DNA of 64,000 bases, taken from Marinospirillum sp035271045 (GTDB lineage: Bacteria > Pseudomonadota > Gammaproteobacteria > Pseudomonadales > Halomonadaceae). The first letter of the stretch is position 1. The number at the start of each line of letters is the position of its first letter. Positions 53,872-63,414 of this stretch are shown here, piece after piece. The stretch lies in contig NZ_DATESC010000030.1 of the NCBI RefSeq assembly GCF_035271045.1, positions 124,001 through 188,000 of the forward strand. The letters run 5' to 3'. Position numbers and translations under genes: made by a program. A model generated the notes under the pieces. That model was not told where the DNA came from. It searched no databases and saw nothing but the letters and a program-made list of their open reading frames with translations.

Positions 53872-55766
53872 ACGCTGAACCATCCATTCAACTGCTTAGC
53901 CCACGTTTAGCTAACCAAATTGCTGCCGGTGAAGTGGTTGAACGTCCTTCGTCAGTACTAAAAGAGCTGGTTGAAAACTGCCTGGATGCTGGCGCTAGCC
54001 AAGTGGATATTGAGCTAGAAGACGCTGGCGTAAAATTATTAAGAATTCGTGATAATGGCAGCGGCATTGCGTTGAGCGATTTACCGCTAGCGCTGGCACG
54101 TCATGCCACCAGTAAAATCACCACTTTAGATGATTTAGAAGGTGTGACTAGCTTAGGCTTTCGGGGTGAAGCTTTGGCTTCAATAAGCTCGGTTTCACGC
54201 CTAGAACTAATCACTAGCACCGATGATTCGGGTAAAGGCTGGCGCGTGGTGGCAGAAGGTCGAGAAATGCAGTCGCAAATTAGCCCAGCACCGCACCCGC
54301 GTGGTACTAGCTTAATCATACGCGACTTATTTTTTAACACCCCAGCAAGGCGTAAATTTTTACGCACCGAACGTACCGAATTTAGCCATTTAGAAGAAGT
54401 ATTTCGACGGTTAGCGCTGTCGCGTCAAGACGTGGCTTTTACGCTTAAACACCAAGGTAAACTCATTCATCAACTGACTGCTGTGCCTTGTTATACGGAA
54501 GATGAAGATTTACAGCAGCAAGGTTTACAGCAGCGCCGCGTCACCCAGTTATTAGGCAAAGATTTTATTGAACAGTCGTTACCCATTGCAGCCGTTGCAA
54601 CGGGCATTCAACTGCGTGGCTGGGTGGGTTTACCGATTTATGCCCGTGCTCAAGCTGATCGCCAATATTTTTTTGTCAATGGCCGAGTGGTGCGCGATAA
54701 GCTAGTGGCTCATGCCATACGCCAAGCCTACCAAGATGTGCTTTATGGTGGTCGTCATGCGGTTTTTGTCTTGTATTTAGACGTTGATCCTAAAATTGTT
54801 GATGTCAATGTTCATCCCACCAAAAGTGAAGTGCGATTTAGAGACGGGCGCTGGGTGCATGATTTTATATTTAGCAGCCTGCATCGGCGTTTATCGGGGG
54901 CACTGATTGGCGCTGAAAAGATTAGCGCTGAAAAGATTGGCGCTGAAAAACACTCACAAGAACAGCAAAATTATCCAACAGTAGCAGCGTCAGCAAACCA
55001 ATTCAGCCCACCCATAAAACAGTTGCAAGAACAAGCGTCATTAAATTGGCCCGTGCCGCAATCAACCGCAGCAGCCTTTAAACCAGCAACCACGGGTGCT
55101 ACTTTAGATTTTTACCATCAATTAGCGGCGGACTTGCCACCTAAAGCAGCCCCTGCTATTTCAAACACTACGGCTTCAAACATTCCACCCTTGGGTTATG
55201 CGCTGGCGCAGATGCAGGGGATTTATATTTTGGCGCAAAATGCCCAAGGTTTGGTCGTCGTCGATATGCACGCTGCCCATGAGCGAATTACTTATGAGCG
55301 CTTAAAAACTGACTGGTTAAAACGCCCGTTAACCGCCCAACCTTTGCTGATTCCTGAAGCGGTAAGTGCTGATGAAGTTGCGGTTGAACTAGCGAGTAAA
55401 AATACTGAACTGTTACATGATTTAGGCGTGCAGCTGGATATACTAGGCCCGCAAGAACTGGTTATCCGCTCTATGCCGGTGCTGTTGCAAGGTGCTAATG
55501 CCGCTGCTTTAGTGTCTACTTTATTAGATGAGCTAAAACGCTACGGCACGGCGCGTAGTTTAGAAAACTCCATTAATGAAGTGCTTGCCAGCATTGCTTG
55601 TCACGGTTCGGTGCGGGCAGGTCGGCAGTTAGCGATTCCTGAGATGAATGCTTTGCTGCGTGATATGGAAATCACTGAACGCAGCGATCAATGTAATCAT
55701 GGTCGCCCCACTTGGTTTCAGTTAAGTATGCAAGATTTAGACACGATGTTTTTAAGGGGGCGATGA
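53868..55766 (+). CDS. mutL: DNA mismatch repair protein MutL
   Basis: 632 residues. GHKL ATPase half with ELVENCLDAGAS and GFRGEALASI. The C-terminal half carries DMHAAHERITYE (Asp466-Glu477), the D[Q/M]HA-X2-E-X4-E endonuclease motif of nicking MutL proteins, and QCNHGRP near the end, so it probably nicks DNA, unlike the E. coli protein. Linker (about 345-450) is poorly conserved and contains a three-fold 15-base repeat. Overlaps amiB by 4 bases. Confidence 0.95.
   Translation: MNAEPSIQLLSPRLANQIAAGEVVERPSSVLKELVENCLDAGASQVDIELEDAGVKLLRIRDNGSGIALSDLPLALARHATSKITTLDDLEGVTSLGFRGEALASISSVSRLELITSTDDSGKGWRVVAEGREMQSQISPAPHPRGTSLIIRDLFFNTPARRKFLRTERTEFSHLEEVFRRLALSRQDVAFTLKHQGKLIHQLTAVPCYTEDEDLQQQGLQQRRVTQLLGKDFIEQSLPIAAVATGIQLRGWVGLPIYARAQADRQYFFVNGRVVRDKLVAHAIRQAYQDVLYGGRHAVFVLYLDVDPKIVDVNVHPTKSEVRFRDGRWVHDFIFSSLHRRLSGALIGAEKISAEKIGAEKHSQEQQNYPTVAASANQFSPPIKQLQEQASLNWPVPQSTAAAFKPATTGATLDFYHQLAADLPPKAAPAISNTTASNIPPLGYALAQMQGIYILAQNAQGLVVVDMHAAHERITYERLKTDWLKRPLTAQPLLIPEAVSADEVAVELASKNTELLHDLGVQLDILGPQELVIRSMPVLLQGANAAALVSTLLDELKRYGTARSLENSINEVLASIACHGSVRAGRQLAIPEMNALLRDMEITERSDQCNHGRPTWFQLSMQDLDTMFLRGR
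54904..54950 (+). repeat. Three tandem 15-base repeats inside the mutL linker
   Basis: The unit GATTGGCGCTGAAAA occurs three times (one base differs in the middle copy), coding for IGAEK-ISAEK-IGAEK in the disordered linker. In frame, so slippage would change linker length without frameshift. Confidence 0.85.
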
Positions 55767-56773
55767 TGCTAGAAGTGTTAGATGAACGCCCACCGGCTAT
55801 TTTTTTACTAGGTCCCACTGCTGCGGGTAAAACTGATTTAGCCATTGCTTTGGTTGAGCAATTAAATTGTGAAATTATTAGCGTGGATTCTGCCCAAGTG
55901 TATAAAGGCATGGATATTGGCGCTGCCAAGCCCGATGCTGCAACGCTTGCCAGAGCGCCGCACCGTTTAATTAACTTGCGTGATCCAGCAGAAAGTTATT
56001 CAGCAGGCGATTTTCGCCGTGATGCTTTGCAGGCGATGCAGGAAATAACCGCAGCAGGCAAAACGCCTTTGTTGGTCGGCGGCACATCGCTTTATTACCA
56101 GCGCTTATTAGCAGGCGATAGCAATTTGCCTTCGTCTAACCCGCTGATTCGCCAACAGCTAGAAAAAGAATTACAGGCTATCGGCTGTCCAGCGCTGCAC
56201 CAGCGTTTAGCAGCCATTGATCCAGAATCAGCGGCTAAAATTGCACCAACCGATCCGCAGCGCACCCTGCGTGCTTTGGAATTATTTCTGCAAACAGGTA
56301 AAACTCGCACCCAACTTTGGCAAGAGCAGCAGCCAGAACCCTTTGCGTGGCGTTTATTGCAACTGGGTTTAACGCCTACCCAGCGCAGCACTTTGCACCA
56401 GCGTATAGAGCAAAGATTTTTGCTGATGTTGGAACAAGGTTTAATTGAAGAGGTCGAAGCTTTGCGTAAACGTAGTGATTTGCACTTGGGATTAGTTTCC
56501 ATGCGTGCAGTAGGTTATCGCCAAGCGTGGCAATATTTAGACGGTGATTTTGATTTAACCGAGTTAAAAGCTAGAGGCATCGCTGCAACACGCCAATTAG
56601 CTAAGCGACAATTGACTTGGATGCGCTCGTGGCAGCATCTTAATTGGCTGCAAAGTGATCACTCGCAACTTTTACCTTGTGTACTAGCAGCGGCAACGGC
56701 ATTTATAGCAAATGAAACGACGAATAAGGCAATTGAAAATAGATTATTAGCATTAAACCCAACTTTATTATAA
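55766..56773 (+). CDS. miaA: tRNA dimethylallyltransferase
   Basis: Adds the isopentenyl group to A37 of UNN-reading tRNAs. 335 residues from ATG 55766, chosen since AAGGGGG ends 5 bases upstream; ATG 55763 is adjacent. Walker-type GPTAAGKTDLAIAL, ISVDSAQVYKGMDIGAAKP, the GGTSLYYQRLL motif and the late RSRQLAKRQLTW-like segment are visible. Overlaps the end of mutL by the stop codon. Confidence 0.95.
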   Translation: MLEVLDERPPAIFLLGPTAAGKTDLAIALVEQLNCEIISVDSAQVYKGMDIGAAKPDAATLARAPHRLINLRDPAESYSAGDFRRDALQAMQEITAAGKTPLLVGGTSLYYQRLLAGDSNLPSSNPLIRQQLEKELQAIGCPALHQRLAAIDPESAAKIAPTDPQRTLRALELFLQTGKTRTQLWQEQQPEPFAWRLLQLGLTPTQRSTLHQRIEQRFLLMLEQGLIEEVEALRKRSDLHLGLVSMRAVGYRQAWQYLDGDFDLTELKARGIAATRQLAKRQLTWMRSWQHLNWLQSDHSQLLPCVLAAATAFIANETTNKAIENRLLALNPTLL

Positions 56774-56825
56774 GTTTCTTTTGCAGGTGCAGCAGAAATG
56801 ACGGACAAAGACTGGGTGGGATGGT

Positions 56826-56831
56826 TATAAT
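56826..56831 (+). promoter_or_regulatory. Candidate -10 box upstream of hfq
   Basis: Perfect TATAAT, with only a weak -35 17 bases upstream. It lies between miaA and hfq, where other gammaproteobacteria also have promoters. Confidence 0.35.
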
Positions 56832-56865
56832 TGCTTTAGAGCAACGCATAAATAAATCGAAGTTC

Positions 56866-56898
56866 TATAAAAAATGTATAAAAAATGTATAAAAAATT
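56866..56898. repeat. Three 11-base AT repeats before hfq
   Basis: TATAAAAAATG at 56866-56876 and 56877-56887, then TATAAAAAATT at 56888-56898. The end is 12 bases before the hfq ribosome site. Confidence 0.85.
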
Positions 56899-56922
56899 CT
56901 AATGTTTAATGGAGATACCACT

Positions 56923-57159
56923 ATGTCTAAAGGGCAAACGTTACAAGACCCCTACCTAAACTTGCTACGTAAAGAGCGAGTTCCTGTCTCTATTTTTTTA
57001 GTTAATGGGATTAAGTTGCAAGGTCAAATTGAATCGTTCGATCAGTTTGTGATTTTGTTACGTAATACCGTCAGCCAAATGGTTTATAAGCACGCTATTT
57101 CTACTGTTGTGCCTTCACGCAATGTACGCCTACCTAGTTCGGATGAAGATGAATCTTAA
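56923..57159 (+). CDS. hfq: RNA chaperone Hfq
   Basis: 78 residues from ATG 56923, with GGAGA upstream; an ATG at 56902 is a poorer start. Sm1 motif GIKLQGQIESFDQFVILLRN and Sm2 VYKHAISTVVPSR are intact, with a short acidic tail. The hexamer pairs sRNAs with mRNAs. Confidence 0.97.
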   Translation: MSKGQTLQDPYLNLLRKERVPVSIFLVNGIKLQGQIESFDQFVILLRNTVSQMVYKHAISTVVPSRNVRLPSSDEDES

Positions 57160-57181
57160 AGCTTGTATTGGGAGTTATTGA

Positions 57182-58477
57182 TTGTTTTTTGAACGCGAAG
57201 AGGGCGGCAACAGGGCTGTCCTTGTGCACATAGATTTACCTGATGAATTGAAACGTGAAGATTCAGCCGAGTTTTTAGAGCTAGTGCGTTCTGCTGGTGC
57301 AGAGGTGCTGGTTCTTATTGGTGGTAGCCGTAAATCACCTTCGGCAAGATTATTTGTCGGTGATGGTAAATTAGAAGAAATTCGTGCAGCAGTCGAAGAA
57401 TATCAAGCCGATTTAGTCTTGTTTAATCACAGCTTAAAGCCTTCTCAAGAACGTAACCTTGAAAAAGAATTAGGTTGTCGAATTCTTGACCGTACTGGTT
57501 TAATTCTGGATATTTTTGCTCAACGAGCGCGTACCTATGAAGGTAAGTTGCAAGTTGAATTAGCACAACTAGAATTTCTGACTACGCGTTTAGTGCGTGG
57601 GCGGACTTACCTACAAAGCCAAAAAGGTGGTATTGGTTTACGTGGGCCAGGTGAAACGCAGTTAGAAACCGATCGACGTTTAGTGCGTAAGCGCGTTGAG
57701 GCAATTCAAAGCCGCTTAAAAAAAGTACGCGTGCAGCGTGAAACCAGTCGCCGTGCCAGAGTACAGGCTGAGATCCCAGCCGTTTCGTTAGTAGGTTATA
57801 CCAACGCAGGTAAATCAACGTTATTTAACCGTCTAACCAATGCGGATGTTTATACTGCTGATCAGCTTTTTGCGACCCTTGATCCTACTTTGCGGCGCAT
57901 CGAGTTAGAGGATGTCGGGACAGTTGTGCTTATTGATACGGTCGGCTTTATTCGTCATCTACCGCATAAACTGATCGAAGCTTTTCAGGCAACCTTACAA
58001 GAAGCCGCTGAAGCAACCTTGTTAATACACTTGGTCGATGCTGCAAGCCATGAAAGGGATGACAATATAGATCAGGTTGAGCAAGTGCTAGACGAAGTGG
58101 GCGCTGCTGAGGTACCCACTTTGATGGTATTTAATAAAATTGATCGGCTAGAACAACAACCAAGAATTGAGCGTGATGCTAATGGCGTACCAAAAAGGGT
58201 TTGGTTGTCAGCAGCAACCGGTGAGGGTTGTGATTTACTGCTGCAAGCCATTAACGAGCGCTTAGCGATTAAAATTGTTAAGGGTTTGCTGCAGCTTCAT
58301 CCCGCTCAAACACGTTTACGTGCTGGTTTGTTTAATTTAAATGCAGTGACTGTTGAAAACTACAGTGAAGAAGGTCACTGTCAGTTGCAATTACGTTTGC
58401 CACAAAAAGATTTTCGGCAGCTTCTTTCGCAGTTAAATCTAGCAGAAGAGTCGTTACTTTGGATTACAAAACCATGA
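57182..58477 (+). CDS. hflX: GTPase HflX
   Basis: 431 residues; TTG start at 57182 gives MFFEREEGG, the form relatives show, with GGGAG upstream. N-terminal nucleotide/ribosome-binding domain, GTPase domain with GYTNAGKSTLFNRL, DTVGFIRHLP and NKID, and a C-terminal domain. Splits stalled ribosomes, especially after heat shock. 22 bases after hfq. Confidence 0.95.
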   Translation: MFFEREEGGNRAVLVHIDLPDELKREDSAEFLELVRSAGAEVLVLIGGSRKSPSARLFVGDGKLEEIRAAVEEYQADLVLFNHSLKPSQERNLEKELGCRILDRTGLILDIFAQRARTYEGKLQVELAQLEFLTTRLVRGRTYLQSQKGGIGLRGPGETQLETDRRLVRKRVEAIQSRLKKVRVQRETSRRARVQAEIPAVSLVGYTNAGKSTLFNRLTNADVYTADQLFATLDPTLRRIELEDVGTVVLIDTVGFIRHLPHKLIEAFQATLQEAAEATLLIHLVDAASHERDDNIDQVEQVLDEVGAAEVPTLMVFNKIDRLEQQPRIERDANGVPKRVWLSAATGEGCDLLLQAINERLAIKIVKGLLQLHPAQTRLRAGLFNLNAVTVENYSEEGHCQLQLRLPQKDFRQLLSQLNLAEESLLWITKP

Positions 58478-58565
58478 CCTTAATCACAATTTAAGGTAGC
58501 ATTGCGCGATATTTATTGCTTAAAAAACCAATCAAAGACTACATAATTTTAGTGGAGAGCACTCT

Positions 58566-59801
58566 ATGGCGTGGAATGAGCCAGGCGGTAACGGCAATCA
58601 GCACGATCCTTGGGGCGGCGGTGGACGTAAGCCCGACCGTAACTCAGGTAAAGATGATGGCCAGCGACCCAATCAAGGACCACCCGATTTAGACGAAGCC
58701 TTAAAGAAGCTACAAGATAAAGTAACCAACATTTTTGGTAGTGGGAAAGGGGGTGGTTCTGGCGGCTCTAAATCGCCCAGTAAATTTGGTGGTTATGGTT
58801 TAACCGCTTTGATTGCTGTACTTGTTCTAGCCATATGGGTTGCTGGTGGCTTTTACTTGGTTGACCAAGCTGAGCGCGGTGTTGTATTGCGTTTAGGCAA
58901 ATACCATGAAACAGTAACACCTGGCTTACATTGGAATCCGCCGATTATTGATTCGGTAACAAAAGTTAACGTGACGCGTATTCGTTCATTTAATCAACGT
59001 GCCACCATGCTAACCCGTGATGAAAATATCGTACAAGTTAGTATTTCTGTACAGTATGTGGTTAGTAACCCAAAAGATTATTTATTGAATGTTCGTGGCC
59101 CAGAGCGCAGCCTTGAGTATGCTTTAGACTCCTCGTTACGCCATGAAGTGGGTACAACCGATTTAATTCAAATTTTAACCGAAGGGCGTGAAATTTTAGC
59201 CCAAGGTGTGAATAAGCGTTTACAAGCTTTTATGGATTACTACGCGGTGGGTTTAACGCTAGAAACCATTAACATTGAAAGCACTTCCGCACCGGATGAA
59301 GTTCAATCAGCATTTGATGATGTTATTCGCGCCCGTGAAGACCGTGAGCGCAGTATTAACCAAGCACGTACTTATGAAAACTCAGTACTACCTGATGCTG
59401 AAGGTCGTGCAGCGCGTATTCGTGAAGAAGCGCAAGCTTATCGTGAATCAGTAACAGCAAGAGCAGAAGGTGAAGCAAGTCGTTTCTTAGCATTACTAAA
59501 AGAATACCGCCAAGCACCTGAAGTAACGCGTGAACGTTTATACATTGACGCAATGCAAGCGATGTTATCTAACGCAAGTAAAGTACTGGTTGATACTGAA
59601 GAAGGTAGCAACAACATGATGTATCTGCCGCTGGATCGTTTAGGCTCATCTACACCCGCAACAGCATCACGTAACGTCACCAGTAATTCAGCAACAGCGC
59701 CAACGACTGACTATGATTTAGAGCAGTTAACGGATCAAGTGATTGAACAGATTCGTGAACGCCAAAACGCCAATACCAGTATCCGTCGGGAGGGTCGCTA
59801 A
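58566..59801 (+). CDS. hflK: FtsH-associated membrane protein HflK
   Basis: 411 residues: glycine- and asparagine-rich N-terminus (MAWNEPGGNGNQ), one membrane helix (about 78-100), SPFH/band-7 domain with GVVLRLGKYHETVTPGLHWNPP, coiled coil, and a hydrophilic tail. With HflC it forms a cage around FtsH protease. Stop overlaps hflC by one base. Confidence 0.95.
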   Translation: MAWNEPGGNGNQHDPWGGGGRKPDRNSGKDDGQRPNQGPPDLDEALKKLQDKVTNIFGSGKGGGSGGSKSPSKFGGYGLTALIAVLVLAIWVAGGFYLVDQAERGVVLRLGKYHETVTPGLHWNPPIIDSVTKVNVTRIRSFNQRATMLTRDENIVQVSISVQYVVSNPKDYLLNVRGPERSLEYALDSSLRHEVGTTDLIQILTEGREILAQGVNKRLQAFMDYYAVGLTLETINIESTSAPDEVQSAFDDVIRAREDRERSINQARTYENSVLPDAEGRAARIREEAQAYRESVTARAEGEASRFLALLKEYRQAPEVTRERLYIDAMQAMLSNASKVLVDTEEGSNNMMYLPLDRLGSSTPATASRNVTSNSATAPTTDYDLEQLTDQVIEQIRERQNANTSIRREGR

Positions 59802-60676
59802 TGAACGCTCGCTCTATAGTTGCGTTGGCTATTCTTGCTCTATTAGCAATGTTAGCTAGTAGCAGTTTATACATCGTTAATGAAACACAACGTGCCATAC
59901 GTTTGCAGTTTGGTGAAGTTGTAGAATCTGATATTCAACCAGGTTTACACATTAAAGTGCCGGTTTATAACACGGTACGTTTATTTGATACGCGCTTGCA
60001 AACCCTTGATGGTAGTCCGTCACGTTACTTAACGGGTGACCGTAAAGGCGTGATCGTTGACTCTTTTGTACAGTGGAAAATTGTTGACGTTACGCGTTAT
60101 TACGAAGCAACAGCCGGTGACGAACAAGCTTCTATGCGCTTAATTGCACCGCGTGTTGATGAAAGTTTGCGTAACGAATTTGGCCGTCGTACTTTGGGTG
60201 AAATTGTTAGCGAACAACGTGATGAGTTAATGAGTCGTCCAATTGAAGAATTAAACCTTGCTTTGCGTGACTCGATGGGTGTTGCGATCTTTGATATTCG
60301 TGTGAAGCAAATTGATTTACCGTCCGAAGTGTCTAACTCGGTTTATGAGCGGATGCGTACTGAACGTCAACGTGAAGCGCGTGAATACCGTGCTCAAGGT
60401 CAAGAACAGTCCGAGCGTATTCGTGCAGCAGTAGACCGTGGGCGTGAAGTTATTCTTGCAACAGCAGAACGTGATGCTGATATTTTACGCGGTGAAGGTG
60501 ATGCAGAAGCAACAGGGATTTATGCGCGTGCTTATAATCAAGACCGTGAGCTTTACAGTTTCTTGCGTAGCATGGAAGCCTATCGTGCCACCTTTAACAG
60601 CAAGCAAGATATTTTAGTTGTTAGCCCAAAAAGCGATTTTTTCCGTTATTTAGATAACGCCAAAGGCAGTAAATAA
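59801..60676 (+). CDS. hflC: FtsH-associated membrane protein HflC
   Basis: 291 residues: N-terminal helix (about 6-26), SPFH domain (LQFGEVVESDIQPGLHIKVP), coiled coil ending YNQDRELYSFLRSMEAYR. Partner of HflK; the pair is followed by a terminator. Confidence 0.95.
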   Translation: MNARSIVALAILALLAMLASSSLYIVNETQRAIRLQFGEVVESDIQPGLHIKVPVYNTVRLFDTRLQTLDGSPSRYLTGDRKGVIVDSFVQWKIVDVTRYYEATAGDEQASMRLIAPRVDESLRNEFGRRTLGEIVSEQRDELMSRPIEELNLALRDSMGVAIFDIRVKQIDLPSEVSNSVYERMRTERQREAREYRAQGQEQSERIRAAVDRGREVILATAERDADILRGEGDAEATGIYARAYNQDRELYSFLRSMEAYRATFNSKQDILVVSPKSDFFRYLDNAKGSK

Positions 60677-60699
60677 CTTAGCTTTTAGGCTTGGGTTCG

Positions 60700-60725
60700 C
60701 CGGGAGTCACACCTCCCGGTTTTTT
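60700..60725 (+). terminator. Rho-independent terminator after hflC
   Basis: CCGGGAG (60700-60706) and CTCCCGG (60713-60719) with a 6-base loop, then six T. A strong end to the hfq-hfl transcript before hisZ. Confidence 0.92.
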
Positions 60726-60761
60726 ATGTAAAGCATAAATGCAATAAGGCTGGAGAAGTTT

Positions 60762-61931
60762 ATGAGTAGTGCAGACCGTTGGCTGCTACCTGATGGAATG
60801 GATGAGGTGCTACCTCCTCGTGCGCGTCAAATTGAAAATCTGCGTCGTAAGCTGTTAGACCTTTTTCATAGCTGGGGTTATGAACTGGTTCTACCCCCTA
60901 AAGTTGAATTTTTAGAATCTTTGTTAGTGGGCGCTGGGCATGATTTAGGACTACAAACATTCAAAGTAACCGACCAATTAAGCGGTCGCATGATGGGTGT
61001 AAGTGCCGATGTTACGCCACAAGTTGCACGTATGGATGCTCATTCGATGCACTCTGAAGGCACAGCACGTTTTTGTTATTCAGCAGAAATTGTGCGTACT
61101 CAGTTAGACAACCTTTTAGGTTCGCGTTCACCCATTCAACTGGGTGCCGAGCTATTTGGTCAAAATGGCGTTGATAGCGATTTAGAAATTTTATGTTTAA
61201 TGCTCGATAGCTTGTTATTGGCGGGCGCTGAAAATTTGTGTTTAGATTTAGGTCATGTGGGCATTTACCGTGCCTTACTAACCGACAGCAATTTGCCTGA
61301 AGAAGCTGAATACCAACTATTTGGAATTTTGCAGCAAAAGCGCTTAGACGAACTGGATGCCTTTTTAGCGCCTTGGGAAGATCAAGCTGCTATTCAGCTG
61401 ATTAAAGCCTTGTCTCAATTAAATGGCGGTACAGAAGTACTCGCGCTTGCTCAGCAAATGTTGACTAATGCACCAGCAGTGGTACAAGAAGCCTTAACAG
61501 CACTGCAACAGCTTGTTAGCGCTTTAACAGAACAATACCCCGATTTAAACATTTACTTAGACTTGTCGGAATTACGTGGCTTTCATTACCATACAGGCAT
61601 TGTCTTTGCTGCTTATGTGCCTAGTTTAGGGCAAGCCCTTGCTAAGGGTGGGCGTTATGATGAAATTGGTAAAGTATTTGGTCGAGCACGTCCGGCTACA
61701 GGTTTTTCAACCGATTTAAAAGCTTTGGTCAGTTTGCAGCAAACACAACAAGCTAAAGCTCCTTTCATTGCCCCTGCAGCTATTTTAAGGGATAAAGCAG
61801 GTAGAGCTTTGTTAAAAGACCTACGTGCTAAAGGTGAAAGAGTAATTTTACAAGCTGCGGAGACTACTTTATCGTCTGCTTCTGGCCAGAAAATTACACA
61901 TAAAAATGATCAGTGGGTGATCGCAGAGTGA
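60762..61931 (+). CDS. hisZ: ATP phosphoribosyltransferase regulatory subunit
   Basis: 389 residues, catalytically dead histidyl-tRNA-synthetase-like protein that regulates the short HisG in histidine synthesis. MSSADRWLLPDGMDEVLPPRARQIENLRR, SADVTPQVARMDAHS and GRYDEIGKVFGRARPATGFSTDLK are typical. Its presence implies a short-form HisG elsewhere in the genome. Same position before purA as in Pseudomonas. Confidence 0.94.
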   Translation: MSSADRWLLPDGMDEVLPPRARQIENLRRKLLDLFHSWGYELVLPPKVEFLESLLVGAGHDLGLQTFKVTDQLSGRMMGVSADVTPQVARMDAHSMHSEGTARFCYSAEIVRTQLDNLLGSRSPIQLGAELFGQNGVDSDLEILCLMLDSLLLAGAENLCLDLGHVGIYRALLTDSNLPEEAEYQLFGILQQKRLDELDAFLAPWEDQAAIQLIKALSQLNGGTEVLALAQQMLTNAPAVVQEALTALQQLVSALTEQYPDLNIYLDLSELRGFHYHTGIVFAAYVPSLGQALAKGGRYDEIGKVFGRARPATGFSTDLKALVSLQQTQQAKAPFIAPAAILRDKAGRALLKDLRAKGERVILQAAETTLSSASGQKITHKNDQWVIAE

Positions 61932-62015
61932 ACTAAGTGTTTGACAAGCTAAGTAGGCTTGTTAACCTTGTCAGGTTTGGCTTTTTAAATTCATTTAGGC
62001 TACAGAGATTAAAAA

Positions 62016-63311
62016 ATGGGCAATAACGTTGTCATTTTAGGTACCCAATGGGGTGATGAAGGTAAGGGTAAGGTTGTTGATTTGCTAACAGAAAATGCTA
62101 AAGCTGTAGTGCGTTTTCAAGGTGGGCATAATGCAGGACATACCCTTGTTGTAAATGGTCAAAAAACTGCACTCCACTTGGTTCCTTCTGGCATCCTACG
62201 TGAAAATGTCACCTGCGTAATTGGTAATGGTGTAGTCGTTGCACCTGATGCTTTGCTCAGAGAAATTAAAATGCTGGAAGAGCGTGGCGTTGAAGTACGC
62301 AACCGTCTAAAGCTATCCGCTGCTTGCCCGCTCATCCTTGAATACCATGTACGTTTAGACGTGGCGCGTGAAAATGCCCGTGGCGAAGCTAAAATTGGTA
62401 CAACAGGGCGCGGTATTGGGCCAGCCTATGAAGACAAGGTTGCGCGTCGCGGTCTACGCATTGGCGATTTACTTTGCCCAGAGCGTTTTGCAGAAAAACT
62501 AAAAGAAGTGTTGGTTTACCATAATTTTGTTTTAGAAAACTTTTTTAAAGAAGCGCCTGTTGATTATCAAACGTTATTAGATGAGTGCATGGTTTACGCT
62601 GAGCAACTGCGTCCAATGGTTGCTGACACCATTACCTACTTGCATGATTTACGTAAGCAGGGCGCTAAAATCATGTTTGAAGGCGCACAAGGTTCTTTGT
62701 TAGACATAGATCACGGTACTTACCCTTTTGTTACTAGCTCTAATACTACAGCAGGCGGTGTAGCAACGGGTTCAGGTTTTGGCCCTAAATACTTAGATTA
62801 CATTCTTGGTATTACTAAAGCCTATACCACACGCGTGGGTTCTGGCCCAATGCCTACCGAGTTACTCGATGAAGTTGGTGAGTATTTAGGCACTAAAGGT
62901 CACGAATTTGGTACTACAACAGGCCGTTCGCGCCGCTGCGGTTGGTTTGATGCCGTCGCTGTTAACTATGCCGTACAAGTTAATTCGGTGACTGGCATTT
63001 GCTTAACCAAGCTTGATGTATTAGATGGCTTAGAAGCGCTGCAAGTGTGTGTGGCTTACGAAGATAAATCCGGTCAGCGCGTACAATGCCCGATTGATGC
63101 GGAAGGTTTTGCTGCGGTTACACCGATTTATGAAACATTACCGGGCTGGACTGAATCAACAGTAGGCGCTAAAACCCTCGAAGAATTACCTGTTAATGCG
63201 CGTAACTACATTACTTTTTTACAAGAAAAGTTAGGTGTACCGATTGACATTATTTCAACCGGCCCTGACCGTGTTGAAACAATTGTATTGCGTGATCCCT
63301 TCGCAGACTAG
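62016..63311 (+). CDS. purA: Adenylosuccinate synthetase
   Basis: Joins IMP and aspartate with GTP in AMP synthesis. 431 residues with GDEGKGKVVDLLTE (about 12), GGHNAGHTLV, TTGRGIGPAYEDK and the late GPDRVETI. Third purine gene of the window together with purC; not in one operon with it. Confidence 0.97.
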   Translation: MGNNVVILGTQWGDEGKGKVVDLLTENAKAVVRFQGGHNAGHTLVVNGQKTALHLVPSGILRENVTCVIGNGVVVAPDALLREIKMLEERGVEVRNRLKLSAACPLILEYHVRLDVARENARGEAKIGTTGRGIGPAYEDKVARRGLRIGDLLCPERFAEKLKEVLVYHNFVLENFFKEAPVDYQTLLDECMVYAEQLRPMVADTITYLHDLRKQGAKIMFEGAQGSLLDIDHGTYPFVTSSNTTAGGVATGSGFGPKYLDYILGITKAYTTRVGSGPMPTELLDEVGEYLGTKGHEFGTTTGRSRRCGWFDAVAVNYAVQVNSVTGICLTKLDVLDGLEALQVCVAYEDKSGQRVQCPIDAEGFAAVTPIYETLPGWTESTVGAKTLEELPVNARNYITFLQEKLGVPIDIISTGPDRVETIVLRDPFAD

Positions 63312-63324
63312 CCAGTAAAAATAG

Positions 63325-63367
63325 CGCAGCTTTTACCTTGTTTGATTGAATGTAGGTTTAAGCTGCG
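63325..63367 (+). promoter_or_regulatory. Stem-loop in the purA 3' region
   Basis: CGCAGCTT (63325-63332) and AAGCTGCG (63360-63367) are perfect complements, with an inner ACCT/AGGT. No T run follows, so it is not a classical terminator; maybe an mRNA-end structure or a leader of the next gene. Confidence 0.5.
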
Positions 63368-63414
63368 TATTGTTAAGCGTTACCTCTCATTGCTCCTTCT
63401 ATAGTAGTTATTTT

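Noticed and set aside
56866..56898. CRISPR-like repeat
   Set aside because: Units are 11 bases, directly adjacent with no spacers, so this is a simple tandem repeat.
61944..61977. Terminator after hisZ
   Set aside because: A six-base stem (ACAAGC/GCTTGT) and AACCT/AGGTT are present but there is no convincing T run.
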